From Nephrotoma appendiculata (lineage: Eukaryota > Arthropoda > Insecta > Diptera > Tipulidae): a DNA stretch of 64,000 bases. Positions within the stretch are counted from its first letter, which is position 1, and every line of letters starts with the position of its first letter. The notes below the pieces were generated by a model, which was given only the letters and a program-made list of their open reading frames with translations, searched no databases and was not told the origin of the DNA. The position numbers were made by a program, and so were the translations under genes. The DNA is taken from positions 299,150,370 through 299,214,369 of the forward strand of contig OX371225.1 of NCBI GenBank assembly GCA_947310385.1, in the 5' to 3' direction. This document shows, piece after piece, positions 48,191 to 58,925 of the stretch.

Positions 48191-51130
48191 TGAAAATAGT
48201 GATGAACAATAATAAACTGATCATTTTTCATCACTAATCAAGTAATCATCAAGACGCTAGCTTCTAGATAATTATTAGATTTAAGAATTGTGATTTTTCT
48301 GTGATAAGCAACTTACCGGGTAAATTCTGTCCTACTAATAAACCAGTTCTAATCTCCTTATGTTATGCATAATGGGGGTATTTAAATGGATGCAAATATA
48401 AAGTTCTTATATGCCTATATTGATCTTGAAGGTGCCCCAAGAGATTAACATTGAAACTGTCAACCCGAAAGCCATATTTAGGTGGTTCTTTCTCAAACTT
48501 TTTGTTGAGACTTGTCTCTCTTAAGACAGTGTTCAAGAAAAATTAATTATCTCGTACTGATGAAAAGTCTTTTGAAGGTCGAATTCGGATTTTAAAAAAT
48601 ACACACATTTTAAGCGTAACCACTAAATGATGCATAGTGCAATAAACCCACTCATCGTTCATCAAATTATTTGAGTTTATCCAATAAATTATGTTAATTA
48701 ATTTAACACATTAATGGCAGGAACTAAAAACCAAATATTTTTTTCAATTCCATTTAACGAAATTATAGCTGACCAAATTTTAATTAATTTAAAATATAAA
48801 AATAAATTAATAATAATTAAATCAGACTACCGGTATGCGGTTTTTTTTGGTAACATGATTTCTATTGCATCATAAAAAAATTGTTATGCCGATGACAGGC
48901 ATTGTATTCTGTGTGCCATGGAAGAAAATTTAACCACCCACAACACAAATTTTAAAATCATAAATCTGATTGAACGCATTGAATAAATGATACGAGTAAA
49001 AATGCGGAAAAATTATGGTTTTCCTTTTTTATTACCGTTGTTGTTTGCTTCCTAATCGATTTGCATATAACAGTGCGCATATTTATATCGTGAGGTTTCC
49101 GAAATTTTAATCAAAATTTTATGTTTATGTAAGCACGAACAGTTTTAATGGGAAAATTCGCGCTTTAGATCGCTTTCATTTAATCTCACTTTGAGTTGGG
49201 ACGTGTTTAATACAAAAAACCTTTTAACATTAACGATCCGTTGTAAACTAATAGCGTTTATTTAACATTTGCTAAATTGTCATTGTGATGGTAATACCGT
49301 GTATTTACTGTCGAAATAATATTAGAACCACGACCAGATACACATATGCACAAAAAAAATATTTCAATCTGAAAAACAGATTAGCACTCACCATTAAATC
49401 CTCAAATGACTTAAGTTTAAAATAAAAGTCATTAAGTTTTTGAAACTGTATAATATGAAAAACAAAACGACAAAATATGTGTTCTTTTTGGGTGAACTCC
49501 CTTGAATACAACAAAACATAATCGTCTTATATAAAAAAATGTGACCTTCCTCTCATTTTATTTTTACATATAGTCAACAGTAACGAGATGAAATACAAAA
49601 GATTTTCATCGGGTGTTCTCATCCCTGGCCCTAAAAATGTAATAATAAAGACTTTAAGTTTTTCCTTATCACAAAAACATTTGGTATAGGCACCCATATT
49701 TTGAACGAAAAAACAATTGGACTCAAATTTTGGGAAAAAAGTTTCGGAAAAAGCTTTTTCTGTTCCTTGTTGAGTGATAAGAGATATGAGATTTTCTATG
49801 TGTTGTATGTTATTCAAGCCAAATATTAGTCCTTTTATTGGGTGACAATGAACGTTATCAACATTTTTAAATACAAACCTAAGAAATGTGTATAATTCTG
49901 TACCAAAACACAAAATTTTTGTTATTTATAGTTCGATTATTATTTTTCTATTTTTCCACAACACTGCCAACACTGCCATTACTAAGCATTTGGCATTGTA
50001 TTTATGTAATTCCAAAATAATAAACTTAACTCGTAAAAAATGATGACGACGACAACGGCGAAGAAGGAAAATATTAAATATTTTTTTTTATTTACAACTT
50101 TGTTTTTTGTTCCGGCTTGTTGGAAATTAGATTTTCCAGATGTTTTTCTCATTTCGTTCGTTTGACTTTATGTGTGTTTGAAGTTCGATTCCATGTTTGT
50201 GAAAGGGATTATCATGGGAATTCAATTAGTTGACATTTTTGTGACATGTGAATTCTAAACGAGTATAATAAAACTCGGTGTTTACACAGAAAAGTAATTT
50301 TGGAAACAGTAAATTCTAAAATTTATTAATCGGCCTATGTACATAAAATAAGACATTTTATGCGGGATAATGCTCTTATTAAATTGCAAAATTAGGGACA
50401 GGGTAAATCGTATATATGTATGTACATATGTGATAAAAAAAAATTACATTCAATCCGTTTTTATTAGTAAAAATTGGCAGCTACTTGATGGGTCCGGTTT
50501 GCACTTTCAAACCAATAACAGTTCAACTAAAGGCGTAATTGAAGTTGCGCGGAATCAGGTCGGATTCTAGCTGGATAATATTTGATTGACCCTGAATCAA
50601 CCAAGAAGTTATATACTCGTTTACCTAAAATTTATAAAATCTTTTTTGTTGAGGTCGTTTAACTCGCAACTAATAGTATGTTACGTTGTAATTTCAATAA
50701 TCTACAATCCCTTTAAATAAATTAGCTGATTCGCGTCTAGCATAACGAAAACTTATCAATTACGTAATTGTTCCTCTAAATAAAATGTACTGCGAGCGTA
50801 ATGAACAAGTAGTCATTCGCCCATGCAACTCTTCGCAGGCGTAACACTTTAACGTAACAAAACGAACCACCCGCGTTACATTGGGAATAATAATACACTA
50901 GAAAAATGTTTAGCTCTATGAAATTATCAATCAAATGATGAGGGGACCTGAAAACGCTCATTTTGTACATGTTTGTACTAACTTGTTGACACTGCACATA
51001 TAAAAATAATAATTTTGGTTTTGTAAGTATACAAATTTTTTTAAATGTCTGTTATTAATGTTTTGGTTTCAATTATGAAAATTTGTAAACTTTAGTATTA
51101 GATTTGTTGTTAAAAAAATAGTGTGAATCA
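48191..51130. other. Intergenic DNA, one unassigned open frame
   Basis: AT-rich sequence without recognised genes apart from the 128-codon minus frame at 49527-49913, listed separately. Confidence 0.35.
49527..49913 (-). CDS. Unassigned 128-codon open frame, possible exon
   Basis: The longest open frame in the window not explained by a transposon, repeat or the two host genes. It has no ATG at its start: it opens at TTG, and a TTTTGGTACAG sequence just inside could be a splice acceptor. Residue content is mixed and protein-like, including FGLNNIQHIENLISLITQQG and FITFLGPGMRTPDENLL-like segments, without low-complexity runs. No domain is recognised. In DNA this AT-rich, about one chance frame of this length per window is expected, so it may not be real. 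Confidence 0.2.
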   Translation of the reverse strand: MCFGTELYTFLRFVFKNVDNVHCHPIKGLIFGLNNIQHIENLISLITQQGTEKAFSETFFPKFESNCFFVQNMGAYTKCFCDKEKLKVFIITFLGPGMRTPDENLLYFISLLLTICKNKMRGRSHFFI

Positions 51131-51145
51131 CAAAATTTTAACAAC

Positions 51146-52314
51146 ATGAATAGTAAGGCGTACTACCAGATTAGAACAGATATTGAAAATCTGTATGATA
51201 TAAATTATTTAATAAATAATTCAAAACCTGCAAATCAGACTAGCTTAAGAAAAGAATTACATTGTGATCAAAACGTTTCTCGTAAACCTCTTGGTAATAT
51301 TAATAATAATTCCGATGGAAGTAATTCTTCTGATTTTGCTGAATATGAAACGTCAAATTATGATCAGAGTATATCGGATACAAATAGTAATGACGGTACT
51401 GAACTAAATAAGTTCCGTAATTTAAACATTTTCATTGATATAAGGAAATGGAGTGTTGAATACAACATCACAGACGCGGCTGAAAGCTCCTTACTCAAAA
51501 TGTTAAGGAAAAAGCACAAAAAAAATACCGAATTCTAAATTACAAGCTATATCCCATTAGGCGAAGGGTTTTACTCTCACACCGTACTTGGAAAAAGCTT
51601 AGACCTATTTTTAAAAAACAATTCATTCACCGAAATTTGTGTTGACATAGGAATTGATGGCATTCCACTTACTAAAAGCTCATCAAGTCAATTATGGCCA
51701 ATACTTTGCAATATTGTGCCCTTCACCCAATTTTGTTAATAAGGGTTTTTCACGGGTGTAAAATGCCTCGATGTGCTAAATTTTTTTTGAAAGATATTGG
51801 AAATTGCAGATTTTGATCATTCATATGCGATACTCCAGCAAGATCATATATATTAGGTAATTCCAAAAAATCTAAATATCTGTATACTCCTAATTAAAAT
51901 TTATTTTATAGGAGCAAAGTCACACGCCGGATAATATAGTTACACCAAATACACAATCAAAGGAGTATGTATATATTATCAATATAAAATATGTTTTACA
52001 GTATCAGAAAACTTCTTGAGAGCGGATAAGAGTTATAGCGACAAAACACAAATAGAACATCATGTTCGATTAAATATTATACTCGAATCAACAAAAATCG
52101 GATGTGTAAGTCAATTCCCGATTGACTATATGCATTGCGTGTTATTGGGTATGATGAGACAAATACTTCTAATTTTAATGAGACAAAGGAAAACAAATTC
52201 GTTAAAGAAGAATGCTTTAGTTGCAATTAACCAAAATTTAAAAATTCTACATAAATGCATGCCATCAGAATTTATAAGAAAGCAAAGGACTTTAAATGAA
52301 ATATAACATTGGAA
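51146..52314 (+). pseudogene. Tnp2-like transposase, 5' part
   Basis: Starts at ATG 51146 with an N-terminal region (YYQIRTDIENLYDINYL), then IRKWSVEYNITDAAESSLLK, then after a stop EGFYSHTVLGKSLD, IGIDGIPLTKSSSSQLWPIL and, after another shift, HGCKMPRCAKFFLKDI. Further on come SQFPIDYMHCVLLGMMRQIL and CMPSEFIRKQRTLNEI. This order (L..W....NI....L..LL, IDGxPLxKSSxxxxWPIL, FPxDYMHxVxLGxxxxLL, PxEFxRKxRxL) fits a widespread animal transposase family related to Tnp2 of CACTA-type elements; the class is tentative. It stops at an 8-bp CATTGGAA and resumes at 55299. Confidence 0.65.
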
Positions 52315-52857
52315 TGCATGTGAAGTTACTGCTAAAGTTTTACTAGTAAAAAAAATAGCAAAAACTTCACATGTTTGTATAGCAGTGTGAAGTTTTTATT
52401 AAATCTATGCTAAACGTTTATATGTGTTGGTGCATATCAAAATGATACCTGTATTAAGCGGAAATAACGTATTTCCTAATTTATTAGTTTTATTTTAAAT
52501 ATTTGGCAATTATCTTTAAAATAACCTGAAAGAAATTATAATATATTTACCATTTCATTAATCAACATTCACTAATAAGAATATTGCGGTTAATAAAAGT
52601 AAAAAAAAAATAACTAGAAAATTGGTATCCGAGGCAGATTAGTAACAAACACTACACGCTGAACTACATAAGGAAGAATTATTAAAATTAAATGAGATAA
52701 CCGGAGAAATTATAACCCACACTAGAGTAAAATGGGTGGGATAACATAAAAATTAAAAAAATAATACCATGCTCCAAAGGCAGGGAACTCCTATTTTTAG
52801 AAATGGTAACAAATAAAATGAAAGCTCTTAAAGCCACAATAGATATCTATAGAGATC

Positions 52858-53412
52858 TAAATGCAAACTGAGAAATATGAATTATTAGTTGGGGCTCACG
52901 TTAGTAAGAAAAATAGTGAGGAAATCCTTATCTATAGGAATGAGATCAATTTATAGAATTTTGTATTATAACCAAAAATATATTAAGAATTGTTAGATCA
53001 ACTGAGATATGCCTAGAAATCTATACATTCCCATCCAGGGGAGGGGCAAGTTATTAAAATTTAGTATTATGACCAAATATAATAAAGATTTTCAGACTAA
53101 CTGAGATATACCTAGAGATCTAAACACAACCTCAGGTATATGGGGTGTTAGTTGGGGACCATATCAATTAGAAAATATATTCAGATGCTCCCCAACCAGT
53201 GGAGGGGCAAGTTAATCAAATTTAGTATTACGACGAAATATAATAAAAATCCTCAGGCTGACTGAGATATCCCTAGAGATCTAAACACAACTTCAGGTAT
53301 ATGGGGTGTTAGTTGGGGACCATATCAATTAGAAAATATATTCAAATGCTCCCCATCCAGGGGAGAGGCAATTAATTAACTTTTGGATTATGACCAAATA
53401 TAATAAAAATTT
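52858..53412 (+). repeat. 161-bp tandem repeat, 2-3 copies
   Basis: TAAACACAACCTCAGGTATA starts near 53121 and recurs at 53282 (period 161), followed each time by TGGGGTGTTAGTTGGGGACC, a LATE-unit GCTCCCCA..CCAG-GGAGGGGCAA phrase and TATTA(T/C)GACCAAATATAATAA-like sequence. A truncated, more diverged copy occupies 52858-53118. Confidence 0.8.
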
Positions 53413-53434
53413 CTTGCGATCACAACCTTGCAAT

Positions 53435-55095
53435 TCGGGTACCTCCTGTATCGTAGTCGCTGTACAACGAATGACTCCTGAACTGGTTATCGTTGGAAGT
53501 CAAAAATAAGGACGTGGTAATCGACAACAGCACCAAAACATACAAAGCACATTTTTCGTTCCAAGACATACAAAGCACATTAATACTGCATTTACTGCAT
53601 TTCAGTCAAGTCCGCCAAACCCGTTTGTAAGTACGTCACGAGAGGAAGCGACCTGGCTGTATTTGGTATTGCAGCTCCTGATGCCAACGATGAAGTTTTA
53701 CTATATGAGGTGGGAAGATATATCAGCAGCAATAAGGCAGTTTGGAGAATCTTTTCATTTTCGATACACAAACGTCATTCCATGTGGTCCATTTAGTTAT
53801 GCACTTAGAGAATGGTCAACGGGTTTATTTCACGACAGCAAACGCAGCGCGGAGAGTTGAACGATCACCCGTATTAACGCTACCAAGCTTCTTCGGGACA
53901 TACACAAGTGATATATTTGTCTTCTGCTTTACTCGGAGATGTCGAAATATTTCACATGGAACGCATCATCAACAAAATTCCAACATCGGATATACGGACA
54001 GTCTGTTCCTGGATATGTGTATGTATAGTATATTTAACCGATGCATTGGGGCTCACATATTTCATCGAAGCAATGACGAATGTTTTTACCTGCGTTTATT
54101 CCTAGTTAATGTTCGTTGGCCGACATATCGAGGAGCCTGTCAGTATTTATATTTGTTCCCGGATGACATTTATTAGGATCACACACTCGCAAATGCTATA
54201 ATTGAGTCTACTGCGTATCAAATTCGATCACTTTTTGCCATCATCATTTCAACGTGTTTTTCATCAAACTCCACTTTATTTGTGGAACAAATACAAACAA
54301 AATATGGCTGAAGACATTTTGCATCGAGTGCGTACAACAACAGCGAAACCCGAAGTTGAATTAAAAGTGGAAATTCACAACGAGGCGTTGATTTTTATAG
54401 AGGATTTATGGCTGATGATGCCCAGCAAGATGTTGTACGAATTAGTGGTACCAGCGCCGAATCGTCTCATGCACGATGCATTTAATCGAAAATTTGAACA
54501 AAAACGGCAAGACGATCGAGATGCCTTGAGTCAATCAGTACGATCAAAAGTCGAATTTTTGAGTCAGCAGCAGAAAACCGCGTAGGACGATTAATGATAG
54601 CATTCAACGACAGCTACGGAGAAATCCTTTTCTCGATGCACCTGGCTGAACTGGCAAAACGTTCCCAATTTCATTGATTTTAGATTCGATTCGCGCACTA
54701 AGTCAAATAGCGCTGGCCGTAGCATCATCTGGAACCGCTGCCACAACATTTTAAGAAGGACGAACAGCTCATTCTGCGATCAAACTTTCACTGAATTTGC
54801 AGACGATAATTGAATTGACGTGCAACATTTCCAAAAAATCAGCATTGGTGAAAGTACTACAGAATTGCAAAATCATCATTTGGGATGAATGTACGATGGC
54901 GCAAAAACGAGCATTGGAGGCACTCGATCGAACAATGAAAGATTTGCGCAATAATCAGGAACTCTTTGGAGACACGATGATTCTGCTGACCAGCGATCTT
55001 CGCCGAATGCTACCAGTCATTCCAAGTTCAACAGCTGCTGATAAAACAAACGCTTGCTTGAAGTCATCGAATTTGTGGAAATACGAGTCGTAATA
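53435..55095 (+). pseudogene. Helitron Rep-helicase fossil
   Basis: Frames in order: YVTRGSDLAVFGIAAPDAND, VGRYISSNKAVWRIFSF (53630-53760), HLENGQRVYFTTANAARRVE, DECFYLRLFLVNVRWPTY (about 54065-54120), then further on LTCNISKKSALVKVLQNCKI, IIWDECTMAQKRALEALDRT, MILLTSDLRRMLPVIPSSTA and NACLKSSNLW (54825-55075). These are the region before the helicase domain and then helicase motifs II (WDEC) and III of Helitron proteins, which drive rolling-circle transposition. The Rep HUH part, Walker A and C-terminal helicase motifs are absent; stops and frameshifts abound. Confidence 0.85.
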
Positions 55096-55200
55096 CTAAA
55101 TTTTATTAACTTGCACCTCCCCTGGATGGGGAGCATCTGAATATATTTTGTAATTGATATGGTCCCCAACTAACACCCCATATACCTGAGGTTGTGTTAC
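55090..55200 (-). repeat. Inverted copy of the 161-bp tandem unit
   Basis: Read on the minus strand, 55200-55093 gives AACACAACCTCAGGTATATG, GGGTGTTAGTTGGGGACC and GCTCCCCATCCAGGGGAG, matching the unit left of the Helitron fossil. The fossil is thus bracketed by inverted copies. Confidence 0.8.
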
Positions 55201-55298
55201 TCTAATTTTCGATAATTTTCCGTCTTACCCAGGTAATATCACTAACACAAACACAATTAATGAAATTAGCAAAAGTTTAGCATTTTCTTCACACTCGT

Positions 55299-55512
55299 CA
55301 TTGGAAAGCTCCCGAATTTACGATGCTTCTATGTTATACTATGATGGTAGCTTTAAAGTATATATTAGGAGAAACATAATACTCAAATTTTTTGCTAATT
55401 GTTTGTGCCATTCGTATTTTAAGCGATCCAGACGATTGCCGCAAAAATAATGATTGTGCGATGCAGCCAATGATCGAATTTTTTAATCAATTTCAGCTAA
55501 GGTTATTAGACT
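55299..55512 (+). pseudogene. Tnp2-like transposase, 3' continuation
   Basis: HWKAPEFTMLLCYTMMVALK, YILGET, a TAA, then YSNFLLIVCAIRILSDPDDC and MIEFFNQFQ. This continues the family pattern (RWKATEFRxFLLYTGPVVLK ... FLxLxxAIRIL) exactly where the part at 52306 stops, after an 8-bp overlap that I read as a target duplication. Confidence 0.7.
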
Positions 55513-55744
55513 TTTAATTTATAATTATCTCTTAAATTATTTGGTTTAAGCCTAGTTTAAAAAAAACAACTTTAATTAGGAAACCGACAAGGCACAAAAT
55601 CATTAAATGTACTTGCCAAACGGACCAGAAAAATAGTTTATGCCATCAAAATAACATCTTGATTAAAGCAGTTATTAAAGAGATTAAGTACTTAGTGCTT
55701 ACGCTGAGAACATCAGAGTTCAAATAAACAATTAAATAAATGGC

Positions 55745-56180
55745 ATGCCGTAGCAACGGAGGTTCAACTTTTTATCCCTACATTCACAGTCGATGATTTT
55801 AATGATTTGGAATGCAAAATTAAAAGTACAGAACACGAAAAAGCTCTAGTAAAATATTTTTTTTCGTTTTTTCAATTTATTTACAGACCAACACAATTCG
55901 ATCATTTCATGAATTATCTGTTGATAAATACATCATAACTTATCTGAGAGCTGTCATTACTGACGAGATAACATCGAAATTTTTGTGGTTCGGGCATCAT
56001 AACAATTTTCCTGTGAAATCATATATATGTATGATCATGAATCTAATAAAGGGTAACCTAACATGCTATACAATTTCTCATTTCATTACAATTAATTTTA
56101 GAAAGTGCAATACCTAAATTCCCAACATCTCGAGGGGGGGATGTGGTGAATATAATGAAAAAGTGGTTTCAATATAAAAC
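55745..56180 (+). pseudogene. DUF4806-like protein fragment with visible splice sites
   Basis: Segments: EVQLFIPTFTVDDFNDLECK, IKSTEHEKALVKY (55770-55860), then TIRSFHELSVDKYIITYL and VITDEITSKFLWFGHHNN (55890-56040), then KFPTSRGGDVVNIMKKWFQ (56100-56165) and a TGA at about 56176. This follows the DUF4806 layout (E-L-E-x-KL..x-x-L.., ..xL..LxTDELA..FxWxG.., ..P......I..WL). A GTAACC donor at about 56056 and TTTTAG acceptor at about 56101 restore the frame across the last gap. The first gap needs a very short intron or a frameshift. DUF4806 proteins often accompany transposons in insects (recalled), so this may be a second ORF of the Tnp2-like element. Confidence 0.5.
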
Positions 56181-56781
56181 GGTTGTCTGTTCCTGACACG
56201 GGCTCCACAAATAGACATGGAACAAGCTGTTGCGGAATACGAACCTTAATTATGAAATTTTTATTTGTTTAAATAATTTTAAATTTAAATACTCATCGCA
56301 TTGGCATTTCAGAAACATTTCGTTTTTGCGTCATTCGACTTCGACATGCCTAAAATATTTTATAATTTATAATTTAACCCGAGCAGACAGCGCTCAAAAC
56401 AGAACAACAGAACAAGTCGTGTCCTAGTTTTTTAATTAATTCGGTACTCATATTCATGCTTGCCGTATTGAGTAGTGACAAGAGCCACTACTCTGATTGA
56501 TTCGATCTTACACAATATTAGTCTTTCCTGATTCTTCATCTTTAAGAGGAAATACATTTGCTCCATCCATTGCCTCACGGAAGATGGCCGCACAGTAACT
56601 GAATGATGTATGATTGTGTTTATCGTTTGATGATATTGTTTGGACTGTTGAGTTCGAAACATTATCAATGATCATAGTTTTCCCATTACAACAATGGTAT
56701 CTCGACCCTGTCTACGTTTATAATTCGCAATAGTGATTGCAAATTTACAGAATTTTATCATATATTGCACATTTTCTAAAG
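56181..56781. other. Flanking DNA with a family X end fragment
   Basis: Contains TAATTTAACCCGAGCAGACA then GCGCTC (56375-56400), matching the ends of the repeat at 39.9-42.1 kb, followed by CAGAACAACAGAACAAG, similar to the MITE end at 57258. No gene is seen. Confidence 0.4.
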
Positions 56782-56785
56782 TTAA

Positions 56786-57248
56786 AGGGCTAGTTATATA
56801 GACGAAATCGAAACGGACTGAAACTAAATGAAACGGAAAGACGAAGGAGGCATGGTTACATAGACGAATTGGTGAAACGGTTTTGACATTTTCATATTTG
56901 TTTTTAATTTTATATTATTTGAAGTTTACTTCTCGTGTGTATGAAAACTAACTTGGAAAATCCATTTTATATTTGGCAAACTAAATAGAAATATACAAAA
57001 TATATAAATGTATACAAAATATAAAATATTTTGACAATTTCACATAAGTGCTACCAAGGATTACAAAAAAAAACATAACCGATAGTGTATAACCGCAAAG
57101 ACGAAACGAAAGCAAATTGAATTGAATCAATTTCTTCGTCCGTTTTCGTTTCGTTTCTTCTATATAATTGGTTTAGTATGTTTTCATGTATATTCAATTC
57201 GTTCGAGTCGTTTCGGTCCATTTCGTTTTCGGCTATATAACTAGCCCT
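56786..57248. mobile_element. 463-bp MITE with TTAA target duplication
   Basis: TTAA at 56782-56785 and 57249-57252 flank inverted ends: left AGGGCTAGTTATATAGACGA then AATCGAAACGGACTGAAAC; right, reversed, GGGCTAGTTATATAGCCGA then AAACGAAATGGACCGAAAC. Subterminal GACGAAACGAAA-type motifs recur inside. No coding sequence. piggyBac-type mobilisation is inferred from TTAA. Confidence 0.8.
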
Positions 57249-57257
57249 TAAAGCTTA

Positions 57258-57660
57258 AAACAGAACAAGAGCGAAGGCGGCGAGCGAAATCGCCTGTCAT
57301 ATTAGAAAACACCGAAATCATGCAAAACAAACACAACCATCAACGCAGGCAACGACGATTTTTTCGTTGAAAAAAATTTAGAGTCTATTTCTATTTTTGT
57401 TGCCGACGAAACAATGTTGCCAACTGTTTTTTATATATGTATAAGTTGGCATCAATTAACCGTCATATTATTAACCATTTTTTTTTCAATCTAGTAGCCT
57501 AATGCCACAACGTCATGTGTCAAAAACACAGAAGGTTATGCCGTTTGGTTGTTTTTTTATCGTCATACGCTGACGCTTTTGTTCTGTTAGCTACAGCGAT
57601 ATCGCGGCGATATTTTTTATTTATTCGTCGACGCTTGCCGTCGTCGCTCTTGTTCTGTTT
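57258..57660. mobile_element. 403-bp MITE with ~30-bp terminal inverted repeats
   Basis: The left end AAACAGAACAAGAGCGAAGG then CGGCGAGCG pairs with the right end, reversed, AAACAGAACAAGAGCGACGA then CGGCAAGCG. It abuts the previous MITE within a few bases. No clear target duplication. A further CGCTTTTGTTCTGTT copy lies inside at about 57575. The interior is non-coding. Confidence 0.75.
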
Positions 57661-57837
57661 CTAGCTTTATTCTGAAATGCACAATACTATCAAAAAAGTT
57701 TAAAAATTGTAGAATCCAAAACATATTTTATTAATTTTAGTTTACACTAGGACTTAAAAAACAACAGTCGCAAAATAAGAATAAAATTAATTCATTTTAT
57801 AAAGAAATGATATAAAGAAATTAAATCAATTAATTTT

Positions 57838-58265
57838 TAATGTGTCATCCTTTTGAAAATATGCTCGCAACAAGCATAAATCATCTATGCACCTATCACT
57901 TAGTTGCGATCTTATTTTTGATGTGATGATCCCTGCAGCAGAGAAGGCACGTTCCGATTCTACACTTGTTGGGCGAACAGTCATTCATAAGATGGTCGTA
58001 TACAATCTTTAAATATTTGTTACGAATATTTTCGTCTCGCAAATAAGTTATTTCTTTTCTTATAATGATTCCAATATCTTTCCTGTTTTTCTTCTTATTA
58101 TCTTTTTCTAGCATACGAGTTTTATTTAAATTTTTAATTGAAGTTTTTCTTTCAAGGAGATATTCAACCCAGCATTTAATGTTGGAAGTGGTGATGAAAC
58201 TGAAGGTACATCGACTTCTAAAACTTCTTCTACATCGGATCGTAGACTCAATTTGAATTTAAATT
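57838..58265 (-). pseudogene. hAT transposase C-terminal fragment (dimerisation domain)
   Basis: The minus-strand reading gives SLKEKLQLKI, a stop, EKDNKKKNRKDIGIIIRKE, RNKYLKIVYDHL, then after a +1 shift PTSVESERAFSAAGIITSKI, RSQLSDRCIDDLCLLRAYF. PTSVxSERxFSxAGxxxxxxRxxLxxxxxxxLxxLRxxF is the hAT C-terminal dimerisation motif. The upstream catalytic part is absent. It is not evidently from the same copy as the 18-kb hAT fragment. Confidence 0.85.
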
Positions 58266-58299
58266 GGGATAGGTTTGATTAAGTTATGGGGGTAAAATT

Positions 58300-58925
58300 A
58301 TGATTTTTCCAATATTTAAGTGATAAAAACAGCCAACTTCAAAAATTTGTAAAAATTTGCGTAATCACGCACCCTCAATTTTCCCAAACGCCCAACATGA
58401 AACTTAAACCTGAAAAATGTTCCTTACCAACCGATTCAAATGATACCATCTCTAGACATAACTGAAAGCGTTAAGTTTATACTAATTTTTGACGTTTCCA
58501 AGTGTATTTAACTCCTCCCAAAATTTTCCCGAACTCTCAACAAGAAACGGGACCTGAAAATTTTGCTGCGATAACTATCGTTGAACCAATTCAAATAAGA
58601 CCAAGTACAACTTAAATGTTATTTTATAAATTTTTGAAATTTCGACGTGTATTTCACTCTCTTTAATTTTTACGAACCCCAACATGAAACATAACCTGAA
58701 AATTTTCCAGTCAAATAACCGATTCAAATAAGAACTTTTTCAGACATTACATTAAAACGTAAAATTTTAAAAGTTTGCACGTGTGTTTCATTTACCCGAG
58801 TTCTCTCGGGCTTCTCACATCAAACTTGACCTGACCATCTTTCCGTGGGTAATCATTCACGAACCGCTTCAAATGAGACTATCTCCAGGCATGACATTTT
58901 AAACGTTAAGATTTAATTCAAAGAT
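58300..58925. repeat. Degenerate tandem repeat, about 130-bp unit, ~5 copies
   Basis: Recurring order of AACATGAAAC, ACCTGAAAATTTT, AACCGATTCAAATGA, AGACATAAC / CATTACATTAAAACGTTAAG and CACGTGTATTTCA in diverged copies. Unrelated by eye to the 45-48 kb satellite. Confidence 0.65.

Larger units (their letters stand above)
52315..55298. mobile_element. 2.98-kb insertion with 8-bp target duplication, splitting the Tnp2-like transposase
   Basis: CATTGGAA occurs at 52307-52314 and 55299-55306, and removing the intervening DNA restores the transposase frame across the junction (..LNEI-HWKAPEF..). The ends are inverted relatives: left TGTGAAGTTACTGCTAAAG then TTTTACTA; right, reversed, TGTGAAGAAAATGCTAAAC then TTTTGCTA. 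An 8-bp duplication suits hAT- or P-type transposition. Its contents are AT-rich DNA, 161-bp tandem repeats, a Helitron helicase fossil and an inverted copy of the tandem unit. A second inverted copy of the end motif (GCAAAAACTTCACATG) lies at about 52358-52373. Confidence 0.7.

Noticed and set aside
52858..53412. Regularly spaced repeats as a possible CRISPR-like array
   Set aside because: The repeats are contiguous 161-bp units without unique spacers, in a eukaryotic transposon context.
56432..56668. Minus open frame of 78 codons
   Set aside because: No domain, no splice or polyadenylation context, and it sits between repeat fragments.
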